A stretch of 64,000 nt of DNA from Auanema rhodensis (Eukaryota; Nematoda; Chromadorea; Rhabditida; Rhabditidae), in contig OZ059897.1 of the NCBI GenBank assembly GCA_964057225.1, forward strand, positions 9,052,001 to 9,116,000. Reading direction: 5' to 3'. The first letter of the stretch is position 1. Every line of letters starts with the position of its first letter. The translations under genes were made by a program, and so were the position numbers. Below are positions 24,801 to 35,933 of this stretch, piece by piece. The notes beneath the pieces were generated by a model. The model saw only the letters and a list, made by a program, of their open reading frames with translations, did not search any database and was not told the DNA's origin.

Positions 24801-25905
24801 TAAAAAAATCAAAAAAAATTTATATTTTTCAGTATTGCGAAACTACACAACTAGTTCAATTCATTTTACAATGTTATCTTGTTTTGTTTACTAGTGCAAA
24901 TGATTGAATTATGTAGTATTAGTTGTTAAGATTGAACATATAAAATATAAAATATAAGATATATGATATAAGAAATCTTTAGATAGTATAAGGTCCTGAT
25001 TGTCTGATATACATATCTATGTCGAAGCTTACAGCTCACAATACTTATTTTCTCGTTTGTAATGTTAAAATAATTATGAGGTTCGAAGAGATTAAAGCTT
25101 TGGCTTGATAGAAACGTTGGCTTATATGGAAATCCAGTTTCATCTTGAATCATATGACCTCCCCACCTCACTCCCCCAAGTATGATTGTAGGTAAATGAG
25201 AAGATATTAACATGATTTTTATTAATTATAGATTATTAATTAAGAAAGGAAAATATACATAAATACCGGTGAAAAGAAACACTATTTGATTGGTTTTCAA
25301 TATGAAAATAGGTTGTACAAGAAAAAGTATTTAAAGAGAATAAAGCAAATTGAATAAGATCATAGAAATGTACGAAAGATTTTAGAAACATGATGATATA
25401 AACTTATGAGGAAGAAGGTAATCATCATCAAAAGCAATTAGAAAGAGACTTTGAAAGATACAGAAAAGTTGAAAGAGAGAGAGGGTGAGATAGAGAGAGA
25501 TAGAAAGAGAGAGAAAGAGAGAGAGAGTATTGAGATGAAGAGGTTTTTGAGATAGAAGGATACAAAGAAAAGTGAAAAATAATAACTTAAAATACTTATG
25601 TTAGAAAGAAGATGAGTAAAAATAGAAAAATACATATAATATTAAAATGATTGAATCAAAAAAAAAACTTAAAAACAAAAGGCAATAAGTTTCGATCATG
25701 CTCATCATGTTATGTTAAATTACATTTTGAAGTAACATCATACACTCACTCATCAGATTGTCATCTTAGAAAAATATGTATATACATTCATATGTATATA
25801 CATATACATATATGTATTTATAAAAATATATAGATATATGTATGTATATATATATATGAAATTATCTTTAATTTCATACAAGAAATGTTCTATTTTATGA
25901 GATTT
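21822..25905. other. 4-kb intergenic region, AT-rich with GA tracts
   Basis: No gene was recognised. 22245-22470 is a GA-rich purine tract that creates long low-complexity minus-strand ORFs. 24478-24500 contains four tandem TTAC units. 25450-25530 is another GA tract, and 25785-25855 is rich in TATA/CATATG palindromes. This stretch holds the 5' flank of the adaptor gene and the 3' flank of the homeobox gene. Confidence 0.6.
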
Positions 25906-27092
25906 TTATGATGATGATGCCTCAGCCCAATCATCGCATTCTTCTTCCTCATCTTCCACTTCTACTGTATTGGTATTTTCTCGTCGAATTACCTTCTTAT
26001 GCTTCATTCGTCGGTTCTGGAACCACGTTTTTACCTGCAAATGGAGGATATCAGGCTAGAAATACACTGTTTTTTGATTTATTTGAAATTATGTTGCAAA
26101 AATTAAATATTTTGGAAGTTTAGATAGAATATGTTTCATGAGCCATAAAAGTGATAACATGTTTTGCATAATCTACACAAAATTTTCACGGTAATCATGT
26201 CAAATGGCCAGTTAATCTGGTAAAAACATGGCAATTTCCATTGTAAACGTTGTATTTTTAATGATTAAACATGCTAATACCTGTGTTTCACTTAAGTTCA
26301 ACACATTGGCTAATTCGATACGTTCTGGTGTACTGAGGTAGCGTTGAGTTTCAAATCGCCGTTCAAGCCCTTGTAGTTGTAAATCAGAAAACACGGTGCG
26401 AGCTTTTCTTCTGAAAACAATGTGAGTTTGATATTTCGATTTGAAAAATGCAGATATGATACACGTGTATATATGATTACAACTTCTAACCTGCGATATG
26501 ATTTACTTGTTGCTGCCAAACGTAAAGCATCAGATGTTGCTGCAGCTGCCCATAACTGAGGAAAAACTGAAAATAAATCTTAAAATCTCAAGAATGTCAG
26601 AGTTGCATCTTAGAAGATAAGATGATTGGTAATTACCATTTCTTTGAGCTAAGAGAAGACTTGAATCAATCGGTAATGGAGTACATCCAAACCAAAGTGG
26701 TAACTGTTCTGGTGCTGCTATCGCCAAATCAACAGGTAATAATGCTCCAGAACACCGACTGGCTAACTGAAAAAGTAAAAGTTTGATCGAAAATATTGGT
26801 TTGATTACAAAATAAAAAATTTCTAATTGTTTTTTAATTTAAAATTAATAAAAATATTTACATATATAGTAAAGAAAGAATAGTATATACTTAATAAACT
26901 CACTTCACTTTCTTTTCTTGATTGTTGTAACAATTCTGAATGAGTTTTCAGTAAGTCTTCAATCGAAAATCTCATCCCAGCAGCTGATACGCTGGATGCC
27001 GTCGAGTTTGTAGTTGCTGGTGTGGCTGGTTGTTGTGTTGCAACTGTAGGTAGTTGAGCTTGTGTTTGCTGAGCCAAATGCTCCATTATCAT
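25906..27092 (-). CDS. bsh: Brain-specific homeobox (bsh/Bsx-type) transcription factor
   Basis: A DNA-binding regulator. Exons: 26904-27092 (ATG 27092), 26637-26766, 26491-26566, 26281-26410, 25906-26034 (TAA), giving 217 residues. The homeodomain spans residues 132-191, beginning [10 protein letters not shown], with Gln50/Asn51 in [13 protein letters not shown]. An intron falls between homeodomain positions 44 and 45 (SETQ|VKTW), a site used by many NK-like homeobox genes. Helix 1-2 residues [21 protein letters not shown] are the Bsx/Bsh pattern. An eh1-like repressor motif, RFSIEDLLK, lies at about residue 41, matching the FIEDIL element near the Bsx N-terminus. The C-terminus is acidic ([11 protein letters not shown]). 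TTTTAG lies 10 bases before the ATG, so trans-splicing or a 5' UTR intron is possible. Confidence 0.92.
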
Positions 27093-30000
27093 TTTGTTTT
27101 CTAAAATATTGTTAGTTAGCTATGGAATATACTTAAAAGTAATAAAAATAGTTTGAGATTATAACATGATTTGAAAAAAAAATTCATAAAGGATTTGCTA
27201 GAACACTGCTTATCTGGTTGAAAGACTTAGTCAGCGGAGTTGATACAGCCATCAGATGAATAGCACAACTGGTTTAGGACGGCTGCTCAGCGACGACGAC
27301 CTACCGTATACGGAGGTGGGGACACAGCTCTTGTTATTAACCGAAAAATGGGCGTGGTCATGTAGGATAGATCTCATTGGCTATGTTAACCGTCAATTTA
27401 ATTAGATATTAAAGGGAAAAGGAAAAAAGAAGACTAATTAATAATATTTCATATAATAATTATAGTTAAAAGCTATTTTTAAGAAATATTTTTCAGTTTT
27501 TAAACCGCACATCCTCACCACTCACGCAGAATTCATGTCACTTCTGTTATTGTATTGTATTCAGTCAGTTGTTTTTTACAATAATTTTCATATATGATAA
27601 TAAAAAATTTTGAATTAAACATCGGAAAAGGAAAAAGAGGCTGCTGGTTCTCAAATATGCTATACGTGGTATAGTCAAGTCATATTTTGAAGAAAAAAAC
27701 AAACTAATTGACATGGCATGAATAATAATAATAATAATTTACTTCTTTTTTTCTTTAATTAATAAAAAATAAATTATAATATTTTATAAATTATAGAAAT
27801 AAAATAATATTTTTTATATTAGCAGGAAGTTTTAATAAGAGATATGCTTATATAGAATTTATATTATTTTTAATTTGATTATAAAGAAAAATCTTTGCAA
27901 AGCTAAATATTTTCTCTTTTTTCAGAATTTTTCTGAAATATTTCAGTAAAGTTAGACAAGTTGCTGTAACAAATAGCTGGAAAGATATAATATTTTGTCA
28001 AAGGACAGAAGAAAAGTAACTGAAATTGAGAAGAAAAAAAAGTCTGAGCTCCTTAACGATAGCTAAAGTTGGAGAAAACGAGAGAGTGAATTGGTGAAAA
28101 GTAATTGTAGAAAACATATTAGTAGTTACACTAATGGGATTATAACAACAGACGGACTATCTGTCGATTCGGGTAAGTTCAGGATTGACCAAACAAAGCT
28201 GACAGGAGGAACATAACCAAGGAGGCAATAAGCCGAAAGGACTGTATAAGAGATATGTAAGTAATGTAAAAAGGATTAGTCGGCAAATGTATAATACAAA
28301 CAGTCAAAAAAAAGTTTTTTTATTCATTTAAGATCATTTATTTGCTTTTCTGAAAGAGGTGTTGAATCTATCTGTTTGTTACTAATGATGTATTAAGTGG
28401 ATGACGCAACTAAATATGGAAGAAGACAGATGGATGGATAATACATGTATTTCATATAAAACTTTACATTTTTTCTTTATTAACCATACTAATTATGCAA
28501 GAGCAGATGAGATATTCACTGCGCTTATTAGCAATCTAATCGTCTTGAAACCGTAATTTGCTATTGGGGGCAGTCAATGCCAGGTTCTCGTCATGGCTTT
28601 TTTAACAATATCTTCAGATTCAGGGAATTAAATCAAAAAGTATAGGAATCTGAAAAACTTTTTCGCATATTACCTCTGTTCCTCTCCCTCTCGAGCGTGC
28701 GCTCTCTCTCTCTCTTTCTCTCTCCGTCTATTAGTGTGGAAGGAGAAGAGCAATTCGACGTTTAAAATTGAAATGAAATTGAAGTGTCCAAAGACATAGA
28801 TTTTTTGATTTGATGTTTACTTGTCAATTATTATATTCATTAGTTATGAAGACTATATTATAGTCAATGCCACTTTATTATATAATATTCGAAGAATATC
28901 CTCAGGCTATCCATCTAATGCATAGAGTAATTGGCTTTTGTGTGAAAGCGGAAAATGAAGACAAGGGTGAAATCAAAGTAAATTGGAGAAGATTGATGAA
29001 AATAAGTGAGATTCTATTCGTGAATAGGTGAAGTAAATATGCTGTTCATATAATTTAATAAAGACATTTGTCGCTTTTCACTCTTAAACTTATGCGTTTA
29101 TAGCTTTTAGAGCTTTACTATCCATATTGAGCATTATGCTACTCTTACAAACTTTGTAACATATGGATAGCCAAAAGTGCCAAAAAAAAAAAGAAACAAG
29201 GGGATTGAATAAGAAGAATTATGAAGAGGCAGAGTAAAAGATAATAGACTGAAAAGTTTTGTATTTTTTCGGAGAAGAAACTTAGATCCTCAGATGTTGA
29301 TGAAGTGGTTGATGTCATAACTAATTAAGTAGTGTCATGTAATAGAAAGGTCAAACAGAAAACAAATAATAGTAATGAGGTATATTTCTTTTCAAAAAGA
29401 AAAAAAAGTTTTCTATTGAGTTGTGCCACATAAGGTGTCGACAACACACATACATACATATAGAGAGAAAGATAGGGAGAAGGTTGACCGACACAGCCTA
29501 TGCCACAAGTTGAATGCTATTGTCTGACTTCATTACTTTTATCAGAACATGCCGACACCAATCGACTTTGGTAGATCATTTGACACTTTTATTTAATCTA
29601 ACACCTCTTTTCACGCATGTCTTCTATCTTTTTGTCTTTCTACAACATCTAATCGTTTTTTGGGATTCAAATAAAGAGTCAGATATGGCTCTAACAAGAG
29701 GTAATTAACAGCCAATCAACATTTCATACCATAAACCGACAATACTTTCATTTTAGTGTGAAGTTTGCTGAGGATGGAACAGAAAAATGAAGTTAATGAC
29801 AGGGGGATAAGGAAAAAAATTTCTTGGAGTATACTATATCGTAAAGTAAATATTTGGTAGATCAAAAATCTGGAAAAAATGGCAACATAATTATGAAGAA
29901 TATGATTAGGCTGATGATCAAAGTTGTTGTCTTGATGGGTATAGGCAGTCGGCTTTCTTTTTGGCTTTCATGTCTTTCCTTTCGTAACTTCCTCTAAGAA

Positions 30001-30962
30001 GCAATTACAACTAATGAGGTGAGATGAGTTCTTAACTATTGCTTTTGCTCCAATAGAAGAGAGAAGAAACGGCTCCAGCCAATCAGGGGGTCAGTTGCAA
30101 AAGCAGTTTTTCGTTTTCAAATTACCGTAATCTTTTACTTTAATCAAAGATAAATAAGCAGATGTTATGATGTAGTAGAAGAAGAAAACGAAAACGAAAG
30201 ACTTAAATGACTAAAGAAAAAACGAGAAAACATCCGCAGGTTAGGCTAATAAGCTTAAAGTGAGTTGAAATAATTTGATTATGCTTAACATCACTGTATC
30301 TATGCCATGTTAGATGATTATCAAATAATAAATTTACTAAATATCGATCATATTCTCCTTATAATGCATCAATTGGTTCTTGTTAATGAGCCTGATGATT
30401 CTTTATTGTTTCGAGCAAAAGTTTGGCACATAAGGCGGAAATATGAGCAACAATACGGTTGTACTGTGTGCCAGTTAATTGCCATATCGACGGGTGGGAT
30501 AATTGGTTAGCGTTTGTATTGAAGACAAAGACACAATTGACACTTCATTCAAGCTCATCATGAATTGTCTGTTTGTTATTTTGAGATCAAAACTGAAGAT
30601 ATGGCATGATGTTGAGGGTATAAGATTAACAAATCTGGTCTGATATAAGTAATATACGACTGTATCATTTGAACCTTTACAGATCACATTTTGCTATTTT
30701 GATGTTTTTTATTTGAGATTGAACGAATCCATTGATCTGATTCCATGATTGACAAGTAAGTTTTTTCTTATTTTTTTATTGTTTTAAAATGAAAAAACAG
30801 TACTTTTAAACTAAAATTATTGCTATTTAAGATTTGAAGTTTCAATATTCACATAGTAATCTGAAGTAAATAAGAAATATTTTGAGGCAATAGTGGGATT
30901 ATTGTTATGTAAACGTTTCATGAAATAAAGATTCGATTAAAGAACATGGAAAGAAGATAGAA

Positions 30963-31035
<73 letters not shown>

Positions 31036-31688
31036 ATATGACGAACTCGACCGTTGAGGACATTGCAACATAAAGTGAATGTTACGTCATTCGACGTGTT
31101 AAGGTTCACGTAAGACTTCACGTTATGTTTAATATAATTAGAATATTTTCTTAATATATGCAGAAATGCCAAGCTTGATCTGTTCAAATATGTTTGTCAT
31201 CAGAAGAGTGTGCGGTGTGATCAAGAAGTTACTTTCTAATTGAATTACTGCTTAATCCGATGTTGTACGTGTACGGTATATTTCCATATGTAGGCAGTTA
31301 AAGAGGTCAACTAATCCTAATATCAAAGAATGTACTTCATGAAGACAGGTGTCTGTCCTACACTACTCTACACTTGTCGGGATGATTAACACAGGAAAAG
31401 TAGGCTACAACTCTTATTCATCAGGTCATTGAAGGCTGTTTCAAAGTAAAGTACCACCGATCATACTTGATGAGATGTCACATCCAAGTTTGTGAATAAA
31501 TGAGCATTTATGTGTTTTATAGAGGCAACTAATAAGGTTTGCATTGATACGACAACATTATAATGAAAATTTTATTTCATTGCTTAAGATAATGTCTTGG
31601 GTACTGCTTTTCATGCTTTAACATCTATCCTTTTTCGAGAATGATTCCTCTCCAGGATTGTAAATATTCTTTCTCGTGCAAGCTATCG
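27093..31688. other. 4.6-kb noncoding region upstream of bsh and of the tRNA array
   Basis: No coding exon was recognised. 27230-27400 is GC-richer than its surroundings and lies just upstream of bsh, so it is the likely promoter; it holds the 18-mer at 27312-27329 that recurs at 34872. 27721-27740 is an AAT microsatellite. 28680-28720 is a CT run with GAGCGTGCGCTC. 30964-31030 is a long GA microsatellite. 31105-31123 holds two TTCACGT motifs. Short ORFs here have no recognisable content. Confidence 0.55.
30964..31030. repeat. (AG)n microsatellite
   Basis: About 65 bases of nearly perfect AG dinucleotide repeat with one ATAG interruption. It produces a spurious Leu-Ser ORF on the minus strand. 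Confidence 0.95.
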
Positions 31689-31760
31689 GCCCAAGTAGTA
31701 TAGTGGTTAGTACTCCACGTTGTGGCCGTGGCGACACAGGTTCGATTCCTGTCTTGGGCA
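31689..31760 (+). tRNA. tRNA-His (GTG), copy 1
   Basis: Complete cloverleaf: 7-bp acceptor GCCCAAG/CTTGGGC, anticodon stem CCACG/CGTGG around loop TTGTGGC (anticodon GTG), T arm ACAGG/CCTGT with TTCGATT, discriminator A. Box A (TAGTATAGTGG) and box B (GGTTCGATTCC) are intact. A G precedes position 1. The pol III terminator is TTTCTTTT. The upstream spacer is type A. Confidence 0.98.
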
Positions 31761-31845
31761 TTTCTTTTGGAGTTTTATCAGCTACTCTTTTGTGAGAATG
31801 CTTCCTCTCCAGGATTGTGACTTTTCTTTCTCGTGCAAGCTATCG

Positions 31846-31917
31846 GCCCAAGTAGTATAGTGGTTAGTACTCCACGTTGTGGCCGTGGCGACACAGGTTC
31901 GATTCCTGTCTTGGGCA
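31846..31917 (+). tRNA. tRNA-His (GTG), copy 2
   Basis: Same body as copy 1. It is preceded by a type B spacer with CGTGCAAGCTATCG and followed by TTTCTTTT. Its flanks match those of copy 7. Confidence 0.98.
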
Positions 31918-32002
31918 TTTCTTTTGGAGTTTTATCAGCTACTCTTTTGTGAGAATGATTGCTCTCCAGGATTGTGACTTTTCTTTCTCGTACAAACTAT
32001 TG

Positions 32003-32074
32003 GCCCAAGTAGTATAGTGGTTAGTACTCCACGTTGTGGCCGTGGCGACACAGGTTCGATTCCTGTCTTGGGCA
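32003..32074 (+). tRNA. tRNA-His (GTG), copy 3
   Basis: Same body. Upstream flank reads CTATTGG instead of CTATCGG, and the terminator is TCGTTTTT; both traits are shared only with copy 8. The last copy of the first block. Confidence 0.98.
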
Positions 32075-32577
32075 TCGTTTTTGATAATTTTTTCTATACT
32101 TTTATAAGTCGTGGTTAGCTAACATTTTCCTGTTTCTCCTATGTTTTTATATCATTTGAAATGCTCTTGGTTTCTCATCGAATTTGTTTCATTTTTTGTC
32201 TATTTCTGAATGTACTTTTGCCACGTCTTTTGATGTTGGGTCATCTTTATTTTGCTAAACAAATTTTATATACCTCATCTCAACCTAAACGGACTATAGA
32301 CGTTCTATATTGTCGTTGAAATTGTTATCATTTGTTAATAAAATCATTCTATCACTGATTTTCTGTTCTATTGATCTTCAGCAGAATATTATCAACTGTA
32401 CAGGACAACGAAATAGCCTTGCCGAACCGACATCGTAGACTGTTTTTTTTCTTGAATATTTTCTTTTCAGGATTGTAAATATTCTTTCTCTTTCTCTTTT
32501 GGAGTTTTATCAGCTACCCTTTTTCGAGAATGATTCCTCTCCAGGATTGTAAATATTCTTTCTCGTGCACGCTATCG

Positions 32578-32649
32578 GCCCAAGTAGTATAGTGGTTAGT
32601 ACTCCACGTTGTGGCCGTGGCGACACAGGTTCGATTCCTGTCTTGGGCA
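32578..32649 (+). tRNA. tRNA-His (GTG), copy 4
   Basis: Same body. Upstream spacer is type A with CGTGCACGC; terminator TTTCTTTT. It starts 575 bp after copy 3, not a multiple of the repeat unit. Confidence 0.98.
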
Positions 32650-32734
32650 TTTCTTTTGGAGTTTTATCAGCTACCCTTTTTCGAGAATGATTCCTCTCCA
32701 GGATTGTAAATATTCTTTCTCGTGCACGCTATCG

Positions 32735-32806
32735 GCCCAAGTAGTATAGTGGTTAGTACTCCACGTTGTGGCCGTGGCGACACAGGTTCGATTCCTGTCT
32801 TGGGCA
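32735..32806 (+). tRNA. tRNA-His (GTG), copy 5
   Basis: Same body. Upstream spacer is almost identical to that of copy 4; terminator TTTCTTTT, then unique sequence begins. Confidence 0.98.
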
Positions 32807-33362
32807 TTTCTTTTGATGAATTCATTATAGACTGCAAAAGTTGTAATTTTTTAAAATTTTTGCGTCATGGATTTTTCTTTTATTATATAAACTTTTCTTT
32901 CATCATTTTCTTGTAGTGCCTACATAATATTTTATTTCTAATTTCTGTGGCTCGCTATAGATAAGTTCGATTGGAAATATCGTTTCTAAAGACAATCAAG
33001 TACTTAATTAATTCTGGTTTACATGTTGGAATAGAAGTTCTTTATTACTCCTTGAAAAATTGTTTGAATATACGTATATCACGATCAACCATTTTCTTCA
33101 TACTTTTCTTTTCCCTAATGAAAACTATTTATTATTTTACAACATATTAATCATTCAATAAATATGTAGATAACGAAGAATACCCACAGGCAATCACATT
33201 CGGAAGCTTCCGATGGTATTTTGAAAACTGATATGTTTTGAAATAAGAACGTGCGATTCATCATATTGTTCGGACGTAGGATGGTATACAACATTATTCC
33301 TGAACAAAATAAAATTTTCTATACAACTGGATCATCAGGAAGACAGGGTTTCAACACTATCG

Positions 33363-33434
33363 GCCCAAGTAGTATAGTGGTTAGTACTCCACGTTGTGGC
33401 CGTGGCGACACAGGTTCGATTCCTGTCTTGGGCA
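33363..33434 (+). tRNA. tRNA-His (GTG), copy 6
   Basis: Same body, but the upstream flank (GGATCATCAGGAAGACAGGG) is unrelated to the array spacer, so this copy marks a junction where an array unit met other DNA. Terminator TTTCTTTT. Confidence 0.97.
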
Positions 33435-33519
33435 TTTCTTTTGGAGTTTTATCAGCTACTCTTTTGTGAGAATGCTTCCTCTCCAGGATTGTGACTTTTC
33501 TTTCTCGTGCAAGCTATCG

Positions 33520-33591
33520 GCCCAAGTAGTATAGTGGTTAGTACTCCACGTTGTGGCCGTGGCGACACAGGTTCGATTCCTGTCTTGGGCA
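33520..33591 (+). tRNA. tRNA-His (GTG), copy 7
   Basis: Same body. Spacer and terminator match copy 2. Confidence 0.98.
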
Positions 33592-33676
33592 TTTCTTTTG
33601 GAGTTTTATCAGCTACTCTTTTGTGAGAATGATTGCTCTCCAGGATTGTGAGTTTTCTTTCTCGTATAAGCTATTG

Positions 33677-33748
33677 GCCCAAGTAGTATAGTGGTTAGTA
33701 CTCCACGTTGTGGCCGTGGCGACACAGGTTCGATTCCTGTCTTGGGCA
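33677..33748 (+). tRNA. tRNA-His (GTG), copy 8
   Basis: Same body. CTATTGG upstream and TCGTTTTT downstream, as in copy 3. Confidence 0.98.
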
Positions 33749-33833
33749 TCGTTTTTGGAGTTTTATCAGCTACTCTTTTGTGAGAATGCTTCCTCTCCAG
33801 GATTGTGAGTTTTCTTTCTCGTGCAAGCTATCG

Positions 33834-33905
33834 GCCCAAGTAGTATAGTGGTTAGTACTCCACGTTGTGGCCGTGGCGACACAGGTTCGATTCCTGTCTT
33901 GGGCA
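33834..33905 (+). tRNA. tRNA-His (GTG), copy 9
   Basis: Same body. Spacer carries GTGAGTTTTC; terminator TTGCTTTT, shared with copies 10 and 11. Confidence 0.98.
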
Positions 33906-33990
33906 TTGCTTTTGGAGTTTTATCAGCTACTCTTTTGTGAGAATGCTTCCTCTCCAGGATTGTGAGTTTTCTTTCTCGTGCAAGCTATCG

Positions 33991-34062
33991 GCCCAAGTAG
34001 TATAGTGGTTAGTACTCCACGTTGTGGCCGTGGCGACACAGGTTCGATTCCTGTCTTGGGCA
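33991..34062 (+). tRNA. tRNA-His (GTG), copy 10
   Basis: Same body. Spacer and terminator match copy 9. Confidence 0.98.
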
Positions 34063-34147
34063 TTGCTTTTGGAGTTTTATCAGCTACTCTTTTGTGAGAA
34101 TGCTTCCTCTCCAGGATTGTGAGTTTTCTTTCTCGTGCAAGCTATCG

Positions 34148-34219
34148 GCCCAAGTAGTATAGTGGTTAGTACTCCACGTTGTGGCCGTGGCGACACAGGT
34201 TCGATTCCTGTCTTGGGCA
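34148..34219 (+). tRNA. tRNA-His (GTG), copy 11
   Basis: Same body. Last unit of the array; the TTGCTTTT terminator leads into unique AT-rich sequence. Confidence 0.98.
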
Positions 34220-35933
34220 TTGCTTTTGAAAATTCTTTTCATAATTTAATGCTTTTTTTAATTGTTTTCTTTCGTATTTAAATGGCATTCAGGTGCAGTT
34301 TTTACTCCCATTAAACTTGACAAATATCGAAAAAAACTTGTAGAATATTTGACCAATTAATGAAGTTCATCAACTTTATGACATGTTTAGAAATCAGAGA
34401 GACTCACAATCACTGGTTGCTGATAATATCTTATTTGATAGACTTGTTCATCAATATTCCATTTTATGATCTAATTATTATAATTTTCATCAGGTACGTT
34501 TACCTTTTGAAAATGTTTTATATATTGTGTTTCAATGTTTTTTCAATTAAAATCAAACAGAAATATTATATTTAAAATTCTTTATGGATAGTAACCCAAC
34601 TTAGAGTTGGATCTTTAAAGCTTACATCTTATGCAAATCTCTGAAAATAACATTAAATGGGCAATTAGAGTTCTTGGGTAATTATCACAAGTCATCAATA
34701 GGTTATTAGTATGGGTAATCGTTTACATAACAATTAATATACGGTATTCAAACTTTGGCAAGTTCGGTTAAAAAAAAAATTAAAGCCATATATGGAGTGA
34801 GAGGCAGATTGAGTATTCAGCATAGGCTAAGTATGAGCCAAGCTTACGGAGAGAGACGGGAGAGGATTTTGGGAGGTGGGGACACAGCTGGACAGGCTTC
34901 TGTGTGATCAGAAAATGAAAGACAGAAAACAATGCTCAGGAGTTCGAAAACGATTATAGCAATGTATGTATGTGCCAGTTGAAGTTTCAAAACGAAATGA
35001 CATTGCAGATTGAAAATCAATTGATACTAGACATAGCCAATATTTCAGAAACTTTCTTTGAGTTATTTTGGGGGAAAATGAGTTGAAAAGTTTTCTGAAT
35101 TTCATTTGTAATATTCAAAAGTAATCATTTACAGCAGAGCAGGTCATTGTGATGATATTGAATGAAAGAAATATTAAACTATATGTATACATATATAGTT
35201 AAAAAATAATATATAAGAGTAAAAGCACCTATAAGACTGAAATGAAGATGTTAGGCAACTAGCAAGGCTTCAGTAAATACATCTTATAGAATACCAAATA
35301 TAAAACTATTTTCTGAAGAATAGAACTTAAAAGGCGTTGGGACGTAAGAAAGGGATTGGCAGGGAGTAGACGGCAGAAAGGTCGGGGGAAGGGGATAAAT
35401 CAGAAGAAATAATATTCAGAGATGAGAAGAGAAAAGAAAACTCTTATAGATATACAGCTAAATAAAGCTTTGTTTTTTTTGATGATTTCAAGTTTCAAAT
35501 TGATAAAAAAAATATTTTTTGTATGAAACAAAGACATCTATGTTTTGTGTGCAGGTTTTTGTATACAAATCGGTAGTTGGACCTGTATTACCGAGGACTA
35601 GTGAGAGTGCTGATGACAAGATTTTGGAAAAAAAATTATTAAAAATAGAAATGAAAAATTTGTAAAAAAAACGTTGTGTGACGAATAGATTACGACGACA
35701 GTAACTTTTGTTTTGTAAAAATTTCTGCCACTAATCCAGCATCTTGTTCAATTCGTTTCTATCTATCTATGAAGATATATAGAGGGAGAAACAGAGATAG
35801 AGGGAGAGTGTGTGTGAGAAAGAAGGAGCGAGAGAGGGAGAGAGGTAGGTGGAAGTAGATATTATTCAGCTGAACATGCTTTTATTAAAAAAATAGAAAT
35901 CTAGAGATTATATTTAGTTCAGTTGAGCTGTTT
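34220..35933. other. Intergenic between tRNA array and the pde-4 3' end
   Basis: AT-rich, no gene recognised. 34790-34920 and 35335-35400 are GC-richer patches; the first contains GGAGGTGGGGACACAGCT (34872-34889), identical to a site upstream of bsh. 35760-35850 is GA-rich. A minus-strand AATAAA at 35881-35886 probably ends the small ORF next to it. Confidence 0.6.
34872..34889 (+). repeat. 18-bp exact repeat, second copy
   Basis: GGAGGTGGGGACACAGCT, also found at 27312-27329. Both copies sit in noncoding, GC-richer patches. Function unknown. Confidence 0.9.

Larger units (their letters stand above)
31617..34219 (+). repeat. 157-bp tandem repeat array carrying tRNA-His genes
   Basis: Eleven 72-nt tRNA genes with 85-bp spacers. 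Adjacent starts are exactly 157 bp apart within each of three blocks: copies 1-3 (31689-32074), 4-5 (32578-32806) and 6-11 (33363-34219). The gene bodies are identical by eye; spacers differ at a few sites. Spacer type A (GGATTGTAAATATTC) precedes copies 1, 4 and 5; type B (GGATTGTGACTTTTC or GGATTGTGAGTTTTC) precedes copies 2, 3 and 7-11; copy 6 has an unrelated upstream flank. Spacer fragments without a tRNA occur at 32460-32577. The two gaps (32075-32577 and 32807-33362) hold unique AT-rich DNA. Confidence 0.97.

Noticed and set aside
30918-31187. Leu/Ser-repeat minus-strand ORF
   Set aside because: Product of the GA microsatellite.
32722-32916. ORF containing IVVSTPRCGRGDTGSIPVLG (also at 33251-33469)
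   Set aside because: It is a translation through a tRNA-His gene; the tRNA explains the sequence.
31617-34219. CRISPR-like regular array
   Set aside because: The repeats are 72-nt tRNA genes with conserved spacers, not short repeats with unique spacers, and the genome is eukaryotic.
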